Source: Cutaneotrichosporon cavernicola
Lineage: Eukaryota; Basidiomycota; Tremellomycetes; Trichosporonales; Trichosporonaceae
Length of the DNA: 64,000 bases
Assembly: GCF_030864355.1 (NCBI RefSeq)
Contig: NC_083397.1
Span: 1,364,001 to 1,428,000 of the forward strand
Direction of reading: 5' to 3'
The notes beneath the pieces are model-generated. The model did no database searches. It saw only the letters and a program-made list of their open reading frames with translations, and was not told where the DNA came from. Position numbers and translations under genes: made by a program. Of this stretch, positions 41,875-53,202 are shown in pieces (position 1 is the first letter of the stretch; every line of letters begins with the position of its first letter).

Positions 41875-44800
41875 TTACCTGACCTTCACACTCCGCATAC
41901 ACTGCTCTACGTGGCGCAGGCGCTCGACGCGGGTGTCCTGCGTTGCGACGAGACGGCCGCTGGTGACCAGGCGGACACCGCGAGTGTCGCGCACGAGCTT
42001 GAGTGCGGCACAAGTCTCGTCGACAATGTCGTCTGGTGTCAGCTATACGCAATGACTAGCTAGACTCACTGTATGGTTCTTCTTGTCGGCCCATCTTGGC
42101 GATATCTAATTCTAACTCACGCGCTACTTTCTTCAACAGTTGCAGACTGGTATCAGCGGGGCCTAGAGAAATGGGAACGAAAGGATGGGAACGAAGCACT
42201 AACCGCCTATCTCCAACCTCGGTCCTCCCCCAGTGCTTGAGCACCTCCTCTGCCAAAGCACCGCTCTCGAAGCTCAACCGCAGTGCTTCGCGGAGCTTCT
42301 GGATCGCCGCCTGGCGCCCTGCACCATCTGGCACAGTACCACGACTGGCCTCACGCACCGGCGCGGGAGGAGCGGTGTTGTCAGACTCGTCCAACTGGCT
42401 GAACTGCGAAGGACCTGGGAGGAATAATGCCTCTTGGGCTCGACGTGCCGGAGGTGGGAGCGGCGGCATTGGCGCGGACGGGTCGAGGAACGGTGTCTTA
42501 AAATCCGACGCCGCCTTTGTCCGCTTCCGAGGCACGCCGCCGTTGTAGAATGACAACGGCCCTCCCTCCCTCGCCGGTGTGACGCCCTTGAACGCATCGT
42601 CGCGCGCCTTGCGCTTCTGCTGAGCATATTCGGGGGTTGGCTCGTCCCCGAGGACGACAACTGCGCCTGTTACTCCTTCATCAACAACCTGGTCCATCGT
42701 CTGTAATCGATGTGCCCTGAGCACTTGTGTTTGCGGCGTTGTGAAGAGCGCCCGGGGGAAGGCGGAGGCTCCAACTCCCGGCGAAACGGTAGCGAAGCGG
42801 CTTGGCACGGGTGTCGCCAAGGGGTTTCGTGCTTGAAATGAAGACCGGGACGCTGGCGTTCTCAGTGGCGTGGGACGGTCGTTCTCTGCTAGCCACTGCT
42901 TTGTGAAGTCATCATCGAAGTCTGGGTCCTCGGCAGACGAGATATCTTGAATCGGCGAAAGATTCATGGCTCTGCTAGTTGGCGCCAACGAGGAAGAGGC
43001 GTGGAACATGGCAAGTGAGTTACCAGGATGCCCGCTCTGAGCCAGGTACCGTGGTGATGACTCCAATGGAGGGGGCTGGATGACTGGCGATGCGACTTCG
43101 CAGTCCTCGTTGAGTGCCATGGCGCGGTGATACACGCCGGCGCGGTTGGAGCACACCTGCTGTCAGCTCCGACTCTGGTCCACTCACATCACACATGCCA
43201 TCGCAGTACTTTTGCTTGACCTGTTGCGTCACCTCCTTGATGTCTTCACCGAAGAAGCGGCCGATGGCTATGTGTCGGCATTGAGATATGGACTCAGCAT
43301 AATGTTGCAGCTGCGGTGGTCAGCCAGGGCCCTCAAAACTCGCCTACCGCCTTGAAGCTGTTGAGCATGCGCAGCTTGGCCCGTTCCAACGTTGCGTGAC
43401 CAAGCCCATTCTTTCTTGCGCTCTCGGCCTCCTTTGTGATCAAGCCCCGCAAATACTTGGCGTCCTCGCGGGCTGGTGTTAGAGTCAGAGACTTTGTGTA
43501 GCGCACCGTAGTAAAGGATGCAGCGGGACATCTAGTCGTTAGCACTGCTGTAGATGTCACCTACGTGTCCATCTCGCCCTGCGCGTCCTGTCTCTTGGTA
43601 GTACCCTGCTGTCAGAGCCGTCTACCAGATGGATCACCCTCGAAAGACTTCGGCATATCGTAATGTACGACATAGCGAACATGGGGCTGGTCCACGCCCA
43701 TCCCAAACGCGATGGTGGCGACAATACACTCAACCCGACCTTCTTTCCAATCGTCAAGAGCCACATTACGCTTGTACGTGGACAGTTTAGCGTGGAAAGG
43801 GAGGGCCGAGATGCCAGCGGCACTGAGCGCGTCGGCGACGACATGGCACTTGATGAGCTCCTCACGGCTGAGCGGCTCACATTGGTAACGGAACGGCAGT
43901 ACACAAGTCCGGAGATGCTCTGCGCGTTGAGATTGTGTCGCGTGTTTATACCTTCAGCCTCGCGAGAGAACGACCTGATGAACTTGGTAAGGTCGTCGAT
44001 CGTATCACCCTGCCGGTCCCAGCCGCTCATGTGCCGCACCTCGTAGAAGAGGTTCTTCCGGTTAAAGGGCTCGACCCACTGTGCGAGGCCCTGGTCTGAC
44101 GTCTTCGGCATGTTCAGGATTGTTAGCAGGTCACTCCGCACGTCACTGGTGGCGGACGCGGTGAGCGCTGTGATGGGGACGCCCGGATAACGCAGCCGAA
44201 ACTCGCCGAGCTTGCGATAAGTCTGAACGTCAATAGAGAAAGAGGACTATACTCACTGGACGAAATGTCGAACCCCATTCCTACTGTTAGCAATTGCTTG
44301 CTTAAAGCCGTACGTCAATCACGTGGGCCTGCATGTCAGCTCACGAGACGTTTGGGAACTTACCTCGTCAACAACCAGCCGCACAATCTGCTTCTGACGG
44401 TACGCAATGTCAAAGTCAGACGTGTACTTGGGGCTAAAGAGCGTCTCTGGCGTGACATATAGAAGACGTAGCTGCGGGTGTCCAAGCCGCAGCTGCCTCT
44501 TGATCTGAGTCGTTCAGCTTCCCACCATACCCCTAACTTACCTCCTGGACATCTGCTGGGTCAGTCTTCTCGCTGAGCTGGAACGCCTGGATGCCCTTCA
44601 GCCGCATGCTCGAGACCTGGTCCCTCATGAGGGCTGTTCAGGTTAGCTCTATCTCTCATAAATTGACCAAGGAGAGGGGACACAACGATGGTGATCCCAT
44701 ATTCGATAGTAACAGCTGGCACCTGAAAACACACCCTGGTGTCAGCTTCGTCAGAAGCATCTAACTCACGACTTGCCGAGTCCGGTCGGCGCGACAACGA

Positions 44801-45091
44801 GCACGTCGCAACCCCGCAGGGCATGTAGGCAGATGTCGAGTTGGGGGCCTCGGAAGTCGCTGTGGCCCCAGTACTTCTGGAGAGTGCGACGGAGAGCGGC
44901 TTGGCTCTCCGCCGCGGATGGAATGCGCTTGAATTCGCGAGGACGGAAGTTGTTACGCTCGTGCTAGTGTCAGCTTATTCTAGTCGGAGAGGTACTTGGG
45001 ACCCAAGCTGGCAAGGGTAGGTGGAAGGAAGGGGTGTGGCTGGTGGCAACGGGAAGGCTGTCAGGTTTGACGGTTCGCCGTTGGCCACCAT
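41875..45091 (-). CDS. RecQ family DNA helicase
   Basis: ATP-dependent 3'-5' DNA helicase. Sixteen exons, in reading order: 44996-45091, 44770-44963, 44668-44735, 44542-44633, 44364-44504, 44314-44328, 44257-44280, 43881-44222, 43638-43848, 43565-43605, 43507-43531, 43348-43472, 43188-43310, 42204-43156, 42070-42146 and 41875-42032; 894 residues, all phases consistent. Motifs: KYWGHSDFRGPQLDICLHAL (motif 0), VVAPTGLGKSVCFQVPAV (I), IVVSPLLALMRDQVSSM (Ia), VVDEAHVIDEWGSTFRP (II), ITALTASATSDVRSDLL (III), GLVYCRS (IV), VECIVATIAFGMGVDQP (V), YYQETGRAGRDGH (VI), then the zinc-site region CRHIAIGRFFGED and YCDGMCD. A disordered C-terminal extension of about 390 residues follows. It lacks a long N-terminus, so it resembles short RecQ proteins more than Sgs1/BLM. 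Confidence 0.9.
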
Positions 45092-45656
45092 TTGTGCCGA
45101 GACTCAAGAAATTGGTACTGAAGAAAGTCGCTGTTCCACGGGATACAGTATCAAGCAAGGGAGAGAGGATCGAGTGTGGGATATCTGGGCAAGAGTGAGA
45201 TGAATTAAGCAGATTGGGAGGTGAGTCAACAAACGAAGACAGTCACGTGTCGACTAATAGAAACAGAACCGAGTTTCTAATGAACCTTAATAAGACGCGT
45301 TTGGGCTTGAAAGGCGGAATCGCCACCCAGTTTGTCATTGTGTGAGTCTTCAGGTTGATGACGAATGTTGAACTTACGACTCCTGGCACTCGGCTTGAAC
45401 AACTCCTAGATCCCGATAACCAACCCGCCACTCACTCGTACTCACCTCTTGCAATCGCACCATCACTTCATCCCTTATCATCTGTCTTGCATCTATCGCC
45501 AAAGCCAGGATCCCCGCGTCACATAGATCGTGGCGAACAGCATACTAAGCTACACTCTTTGCCCGACAGGCGCAGTTCAAATAGGTACGCACCGCTTCTC
45601 TCTGTTCCGCGCGTTTCAACCATCGCACCCGACTCACTCTTGAGACGTCCATAAAC
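45092..45656. promoter_or_regulatory. Divergent promoter RecQ / ATG26
   Basis: 565 bp with no ORF of note. Contains a TGAGTCA (45222-45228, AP-1/Gcn4-like) and a CACGTG (45244-45249) 16 bp apart. Function inferred. Confidence 0.4.
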
Positions 45657-48600
45657 ATGGACCCCGGAGAGATCGAACAGAAACCTCCAGTGGAGGCACC
45701 ACAATCCACGACCGCGCCACCAGAGATGTTACTCGAAACGAGCGAAACAACAGTCTCAGCAGTGTCACCATCCCCGCCACCCATAACAGCACCCGACCCG
45801 GCACCACCAGTGATGCTCGAGTCGCCGTTCATGAGCGAACCTGAAGTGGCTGAACGCTCTCCGACGCCAAAGGGGCCGCTCGCCGACCCAAACCTAACAC
45901 CTATCCCCCGGACTCGCGGCACGTTCTTCCCCCGCTTCGCTCCTCTGCCCGAACGGCAAGGTACTGCGAGGCCGAGGGAATATCGGCGCGCACCGAGAAT
46001 GGATGAGGCCGTGCACGACCAGAAGTTATCTGAGATGGGTTCAGTGAGATAAGATCTCGTGCCATCTGACGCAAGATCCGTATGGGCACGTCCGCGCTCA
46101 TCTCGGCTCTTTCAGCCCTACCTCTGGAGGCGGACGAGTCGTCTATATCGTCTGATGAGGAGGTTGAGACGAAGAGCCTCCCACCGCATCGGCCGAAGAG
46201 TGAGCTATTCAATGTTGGTGAACTGATCCAAGTCTCGCGCATGCACTCATCGCTGCTGACGCTCCGCCCCATGGCACCCGCAACTGAGGGCGAGCTGTAC
46301 AGCACAAGATCTCAGCCAGCCACATCGCGTAGCCCACCCAGGGATAACCACAGTCCTCTTAGGAGCGCCCGCAGCCCACCAGACAGTCCCGAGTCGCGGC
46401 ACCACAAGCTTACATTTCCATACAAGGAGAATGTGATCTCGCGGCGGGCACGCGCACCGAGCATAACCGAACTCAAGTACCAGCACGCACCAGCGAGCCC
46501 TGAGTTGGCACGTGAGGACCTGCTGGGACCAGGGCGCATAACATGTACCGAGACGTTGAGGGAGATCGCAACTGGCACTGCCGAAGTGTCTGAACCAGTG
46601 GAGGAGATCGAGGGATCCGCGATCGGGAGGCCAGAGCGAGGCCACCTTGCAGTCGAGAGCGAGAGCACTCCGCAGATGCTCCAGAGCGTGTTTGGGCTCG
46701 CAGACCAGGAGGAGCTTATCGAGGAGATGCACTGCTGGTTGCTCCGCACTGAGAGTAAGTCCTCCTCTTGCTCCACACTTACGGCAGTGCTACAGGGCTA
46801 CATGTACCTCACGCGACGGCACATCTGCTTCTTCGCCAAGGTCAGTCAAACGGAGAACGACAAGACGATCAAGAGCGGTCCGTTGTGGAAGAAGGCCAGC
46901 CGGACCAAGATGAGCACCAGATTCTGGGTAACCCTTAGGAATGATGTCTTGTCCTGGTACGATAGTCCGAACGTGAGTTGTTGAAGTTCGTGTGATGAAC
47001 CTGACCGCAGGACCCATACTTTCCCAAGGGCAATGTGTCGCTGCAATATGCACTCAACTGCGATCTCGTGGACGAGACGCGCTTTAAGGTTAGACTCCCC
47101 GAGCGCCACTACAACTTCCAGTCGGACACGCCAGCCAATGCCCAAGAGTGGGTGCGCGTCATCCAGAAGTCTATCGTCAAGCTGCAGAACGAAGGGCAAG
47201 GCGTCAAACTCATCATTCCGTGGGAGGCTGTGTACGAAGTAGAGAGAAGCCCCACGCTCGAGTTTGCCGAGACTATCGAGGTCAGTTCGGAAGGACAGAC
47301 CGCGGGCTGACAGGCAGATCAAGGTGGTTGATAGCGAGGACGCTATGTCGCTCGACAGCTACTTTTTCGCCTCTTTCCCAGACAACGACTACGCCTACGA
47401 CCTCCTTCAGACGCTCCTGCGCGAGCGCCCTGTTTCGGAATTGCCGCCACCTGCTGCGCCACGTCCGAAGCCGACCGACCAGAAGCGCGACTCGCGCTCG
47501 AGGTTCAGCTTGACGAATCTGAGCTCGGCACTACCAATTCACATCCCCAAGTTTGCCAGTGATAAGAGGGACGCAGATCACGATCGTGTCCCAATAGCTC
47601 CTCCGACGGTTCTCGACCTACCTCAGTCAGGTACGGAATCGGTTGTGAACCACAGCGAGCCCAACTCGGAGATGAGCGAGGACGATGAAGCAAAGCCGCG
47701 TATCAAGGGATATCCTCCGCGGCCGTCAGGACCAACCCCGCCAGGCATGGTGTCCACCCCGTCTGGCTGGGCAGCGACGGACTGGATCCGCCGCGGATCC
47801 GCGCAACTGTTCGGCCCGTCTCCGGGATCTCGGCTTCCCCCACCCAGGCGGAGAGTCACCCGCAGGGGATCAGTGACGGAGGTCGTTGAGGGGTATGCCT
47901 TCGAGAGCACGGACGAAAGTGACAGCGAGCCGGCTCGCTCGCGAACGAGACACTCGATCCCTAGACTCATGAGCACGGCCACTGAGCTATCCCTTCCCAC
48001 ACAGGAGGACTCAGTCGCCAAACAGTTCCGCAAAACCTTTGCGTTGCCGGAGAAGGAGATCCTCCTTGACCGTGAGTGGCATGTTAAATTTCGTGGGGAC
48101 TAACGCAGACATGTCGGGAAGCCTATACCGCGTCCTGCCGGTGTCTGGCCGATTCTTCGTATCCACGAACTACTTCTGCTTCAGATCGTCTGGGCTCCTC
48201 AGCAAGACCAAGGTGAGCGGTGGGATCCGAGGATGAACTGACAGCAGATGATCGTTCCCATCCGCCAGCTGTACGGCATGAAGGCGCAGAAGGCGTTCCG
48301 CTTCGGCCACCATGCCCTCATCGTCATCATCAAGGGGTATGAAGAGCTGTTCCTCGAGTTCCACTCTGCGGATAGACGCGACGAGCTTATGACGCTGCTC
48401 GAGGAGCGGATGGACGACGTCCGCGAAGCCGGTCAGGCGATCAAGGCGATCGAGACCACGCTCGGCGAGACTGCCGCTCTCACTGACGATATGGGCGGCA
48501 GCGTGCAGGCTGACGCAGCGATCGGCTCTATGTTCGATTCGGCCACCAGCTCGTTTTTACAGTTCAAGCCCGAGCCGATGACCATTGTGTGCCTTACCAT

Positions 48601-50287
48601 CGGAAGCCGCGGCGACGTGCAGCCGTACATTGCACTGTGCAAGGGGCTGCAGGCCGAAGGGCATACGTGCCGCATCGCGACTCACGCTGAGTACCAGGCC
48701 TGGGTGGAGGGAGTGAGTTGTAGAGAAATGGCGGTGCTGACGGTAGCATGGCATTGGATTCGCACCTGTAGGCGGCGACCCGGCCAAGCTCATGGAGCTA
48801 TGCGTCGACAACGGCATGTTCACTATCTCGTTCCTCAAGGAGGGCCTGCAGATGGTAGGTTAGGGGTAAGAATGAGCTGACAGTAGTTCCGTGGCTGGTT
48901 AGACGAGCTCTTGAACGAGTCGTGGCTGGCGTGCCAAGGCGCTGACCTTCTCATTGAGTCTCCCAGCGCCATGGCAGGCATCCACATTGCCGACGCACTG
49001 CGCATCCCGTACTACCGCGCGTTTACGATGCCGTGGACGCGCACGCGGGCGTACCCGCAGGCGTTTGCTGTGCCAGAGCACAAGCGTGGCGGGAGCTACA
49101 ACTACATGACGTACGTCATGTTCGACAACGTCTTCTGGCGTGCAATTGCGGGACAGGTCAATCATTGGCGCAAGAACGTGCTCAAGATTGACGCGACGAC
49201 CTTTGACAAGATGGCACAGGATAAAGTGCCATTCTTATACAACTTCTCACCTTCAGTGGTCCCACCTCCGATGGACTGGACCGAGTGGATACACGTTTGC
49301 GGCTACTGGTTCTTGGACAATGCAGACGGCAAGAAGGACTGGACACCGCCGGATGGAATCGTGGACTTTATCGAGAATGCGCACGCGAGAGGCAAGAAGG
49401 TCGTGTACATTGGCTTTGGCTCAATCGTTGTCTCGGACCCGCAGGAGATGACGCGCTGCGTCGTGCAGGGTGTTATGGACTCTGGCGTATGCGCGATCCT
49501 GAGCAAGGGATGGTCGGACCGTGGGAGCCGGGGTAAGACCAACCATTCCGAGGTGGGCGATTCGATAGCAGATGGCGCGGACGGCGTCGAGCTTCCACCA
49601 GAGATCTTCTCCGTTGACGCAATCGACCACTCCTGGTTATTCCCACGCATCGACGCCGCATGCCACCACGGCGGCGCGGGCACGACGGCCGCGTCATTGC
49701 GTGCAGGCATCCCCACGATCATCAAGCCCTTTTTCGGCGACCAGTTCTTCTGGGCTGAGCGTGTCGAGTCCCTCGGTGTCGGCACAGGCCTGAGACAGCT
49801 CACATATGAGGGACTCGCGAGAGCGCTTGTCGAAGCCACGACGAACGAGCGGCAGATCGCTAAAGCCAAGATCGTTGGACAGACCATTCGCGCTGAGGAT
49901 GGCGTCCAGCGCGCCATCGAAGCGATCTACCGGGACCTCGAGTACGCGCGTTCCCTTATCCCTCATGAGGAGGACCCTTACTCAATCCGGGCTGGGCTCC
50001 CGCTCACGCTGTCGCGTACGCCATCGCGGCAGGACAGCTCACACACCCCCTCCCGCTCAGGCAGCCACACGCACTCTCGCACGTCGAGCCTCGGCGACAT
50101 CCTCACTCACTCGCACTCGCGCACCCGCAGCACCGAGGGCATGCGCTCCGACGGGAGCTGGAGCGTCGTCAGTGACGGCGGGGCGAGTCACAGCGACTCG
50201 GACGAACACCACCACCGCGTTCCCGTTCTCGGCAGTCTCGTCGGCCACATCAGCTCGGCGATCAACCGCGCCGAGACGCGCAAGTAG
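45657..50287 (+). CDS. ATG26: Sterol 3-beta-glucosyltransferase (ATG26/UGT51)
   Basis: Membrane-associated enzyme that adds glucose from UDP-glucose to ergosterol; in some fungi it is needed for pexophagy. Exons 45657-46043, 46076-46754, 46788-46972, 47011-47280, 47318-48071, 48109-48212, 48248-48712, 48747-48854 and 48887-50287; 1450 residues. Domains in order: disordered N-terminus; first GRAM (about 330-380, [16 protein letters not shown]); PH (about 387-475, [20 protein letters not shown]); second GRAM (about 738-840, [20 protein letters not shown]); GT28-type N-terminal domain ([20 protein letters not shown]) and the UDP-sugar domain ([20 protein letters not shown], then [14 protein letters not shown]). 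The tail is Ser/His-rich. Domain order equals that of yeast Ugt51. Intron 46755-46787 (33 nt) is open in frame. Confidence 0.95.
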
Positions 50288-50366
50288 ACCCCTTCCCTTC
50301 CCCCATCTGTATCCCACCCTTGTTGCAAATCCGCCCACACTGGGTATCCGTATGCATGCTGCCGCT

Positions 50367-51091
50367 CTACTCGTCTGCCTCGCGCTTCTGCTTGACGAGA
50401 TCCTTCATGCGGCGCACGTAGCTGTTGTCAGCGCCGAAATGGGAGTGACGCACTCGTCGTACTGGCACTTCTCGTAGCTGTGCCTCTCGTCATCGCACTT
50501 CCATGTCAGGTAGTCGTTCTTGTGGCGGCAGATGTTCAGGGGGATGAGGAGGCTGAGGTCAGCGGCTGCTAGCTATTAGGGTATGGGAACAAGTGCGCGA
50601 CGGGGCATTGTGACGGAGTTATGCGCGGAACTGGCTGTTGGTGAACGGCATGATACGCAGCAGCACGCCAGTCCGCCATTCCACTTGTTGAAGCCGTGTC
50701 TGCATCGCAACCTGCCCGCCTTGCGCCGTGTCTGGGCAGACAATCAAGTCCGCAAGCATCACCTCTCCGAGCCCTTCAAACCAGCCATTCTGCTGATACA
50801 CAAGAGCGGGAGAGCGGGCGAACACCCGCGGTCGGCCAGCGGAACAGCAAGCAGTGGCGCGCAACACGCAGACAGCGACAGCCCGGAGATAGTCTAGCCA
50901 GCGACTGCGTCGATGCATAGTCCCCTGGTGCCGTTGGTAGGTCCGAGGTAGGACGGACGGAGGGGTGGAGAGATGGAGTGTGGGGAGGTGTAGCGCCCAG
51001 ACGACACGCACGAAGAGCACTGGTCACGCCAGCCCAGGGGGAGGCGGTTCGCCTTCATCTCGGTCTCGGAGGCGGTGGTCGACGCGGCCAT
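50367..51091 (-). CDS. NDUFB7: NADH:ubiquinone oxidoreductase subunit NDUFB7 (B18)
   Basis: Accessory subunit of respiratory complex I on the intermembrane-space side. Exons, in reading order: 51012-51091, 50454-50552 and 50367-50421; 77 residues. The twin CX9C-type CHCH pattern is spread over the exons: LPLGWRDQCSS, LLIPLNICRHKNDYLTWKCD, DERHSYEKCQYDDYVRRMKD, ending VKQKREADE. Intron 1 is 459 nt, by far the longest in a gene this small, and the first junction gives one extra residue relative to the family (SSSLLIP), so that junction is less certain. Complex I is present in Tremellomycetes, unlike baker's yeast. Confidence 0.83.
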
Positions 51092-51468
51092 GGTGCTGGT
51101 GTGTTGTGGGGTTCGGGGTCGGCAATGTCCAACTCGAACGTCCTGGTAGGCTGGGCGATACCTGCGGTGAGCCGGGTGGGAGCATGGGTGAGAGCGGAGG
51201 CAGATTGGGCGGTGTTAGGCGGTCTGGGCTGTGTGGCGGTTCAATTCCGTCATCATTTGCTTTCAACATCAATCAGTATCTTAATGCATACATGCATACA
51301 AAATCAAAAGCAGCAGTAGCGAGTGCATGAGATGACAGTTCTGATGAGGCAGGTGAGCTGGGTTGCTGATACAATACCCATCACACTCAATGAATGCATC
51401 GTTTGAATCTCGCAATGGGTTCTACGCTTTCGTACAAGACTCTAGTGGGTTGTGGTATGGCACGGATA
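51092..51468. other. Intergenic region NDUFB7 / zinc transporter
   Basis: 377 bp between the NDUFB7 start and the 3' end of the zinc transporter gene, both on the minus strand. No ORF or recognisable element. Confidence 0.55.
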
Positions 51469-53202
51469 CTAGTGCGAGGGGCTCGACCCCTCGTCACCCT
51501 CGGCGACGTTGTCGAGGCGGGGAGTACGGGGCTGGCTGGGCGGGCAGCACGTGTCGGCAGCGCACAACTCGGGTGGGCAGCGTATGAGGCAAGCGTTGCC
51601 CTCGTCGCCCGAGTCGGACCTGGTCTCGGAGCCGTTGTAGAACTCGGGCTGGATCGTGACGCTGTGGATGCCGTGCGCGTGCAGCTCCTTGCGGATATTG
51701 TTCGCCACCTCCATGTAGTCCTTGTCGGGTTCGATCATGACGTGGACAGACGCGACCGTGGTGGTCTCAGAGAGCTGCCACACGTGAAGGTCGTGCACAC
51801 TCACGACGCCGTCGACGCTGTTGATCGAGTCACGGACGCTATCGAGCGAGACGTGCTCGGGCACGCCCTGCATCAGGATCTTGGACGCTGAGCGCACGAG
51901 CGGCATCGCCGAGCTGAAGATGATGCAGGTGATGAGCAACGAGACGGCCGGGTCGAAGAGCAGGGTCCAGCTCCCCTCAAAGCTGGCATTAGACGGATTG
52001 CGGGCAAGTCGGCCGACTCACAACCAGATGACGAGACCGGCCGAGATGACACCAACGTTGCCGAGGCTTGAGCGTTAGCAGGATCGGCCGAAGGTGACTC
52101 ACGCATCGCCCAAAACGTGCAAGAAGACACCGCGCATGTTCATCGCCCCATGCGCGTGGCCGCTGGTCGGCGCCTTGGCTGGCTTGTGGTCGTGGTCGTG
52201 GTCGTGGTCGTGGCCGTTGCCGCGCTCGGCAGCGTCAGCGTCAGCAGCGTGCTTCGTAGGAGGGATAGTCTTGGGGGACACGGGTTCGTCGACAGCAGTG
52301 TTGTCAGTCGAGGGTGTAGACGACGAGGCGACCACCTCGCGCGGCGGTGGCGCCATGGTTTCGTTGGTGCCAGGCTGCGGTGCCTTGAGAGCAGCCAAGG
52401 GCCGCGAACGACGTCTACTGGCGTTCGACGTGCGGTGGTGCGTGGGGAGAGGCGACCCGGTGTAGACATCACCGTCGTAAGACGCACCGAAACGAGCAGC
52501 CTCGATGATCTGAGCGCGCGTCTCCGCGGGATGTTGGTAAGGGAAGGTGAGGCTGTCGGATCTCCGACGCTGAATCGGCATCGCCTCAGGTTGGAGAGGC
52601 TCGTCATCGTCAGTCGGCAGAGTAATGGCGCCGTGGTCGTGGCCGTGGTCATGCCCGTGTCCATGCCCGTGGTCTACCGTTAGGTCGAGAGAGGCGCATA
52701 AACTCACCGTGGAAGAGGAACAGGCCGACCATGTTGCTAATGAGGCCAGCGGTACCGACGCCAACGATAAGCTTGGGGTTGGTGATCTCTGGCCGTCAGC
52801 GGGTTAGAGGACCAGTATTCACCGGGAGGAGAGATGAGACGACCCACGGCCTCGACGCCGATGGACGCACACAGCGCAATAAGGAAGACACCGTTGATCA
52901 GCGCACCAAGAATTTCGGCACGCTGCCAGCCATAGCTGTTGGCCGAGCTCGAGGGGCTGGTAGCCAGCTTGATCGTGTACAGCGCGACAATGAGGGAGAG
53001 GACATCGCTAACGTCAGCGGCGCAGGGATGTGGTCGTACTTGAGCATGTGGAACGAGTCTGCGACAAGAGCGAGCGAGCCGACTGCATAACCGACAATCA
53101 GCTCCTGCGTGTTAGCAGAGCAGACAAAGGACGCACGAGGAAGAAGAAGGCCGTGTCGATGACCAGGAGGATGATGATCCTCGCCTCTCTTGAGAGACCC
53201 AT
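51469..53202 (-). CDS. CDF-family zinc transporter (ZRC1/COT1-like)
   Basis: Cation diffusion facilitator that moves Zn2+ out of the cytosol, in fungi usually into the vacuole. Exons, in reading order: 53137-53202, 53040-53104, 52823-53007, 52708-52788, 52103-52673, 52022-52066 and 51469-51982; 508 residues. Six membrane segments with the paired zinc sites in TM2 (DSFHMLNDVLSL, H-x3-D) and TM5 (LHVLGDALGNVGV, H-x3-D). Between TM4 and TM5 a long loop holds His-rich clusters (DHGHGHGHDHGHDHG, GHDHDHDHDHK, SGHAHG), as in ZRC1. The C-terminal cytosolic domain reads VPEHVSLDSVRDSINSVDGV and VHDLHVWQLSETTTVASVHV. The tail has a cysteine cluster (LIRCPPELCAADTCCPP) that may bind metal. Paired CGG-N6-CCG sites lie 75-109 bp upstream. 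Confidence 0.92.

Noticed and set aside
45657..50287. Separate PH-domain gene and glycosyltransferase gene instead of ATG26
   Set aside because: GRAM-PH-GRAM-glycosyltransferase order equals that of Ugt51/Atg26, and all introns are phase-consistent.
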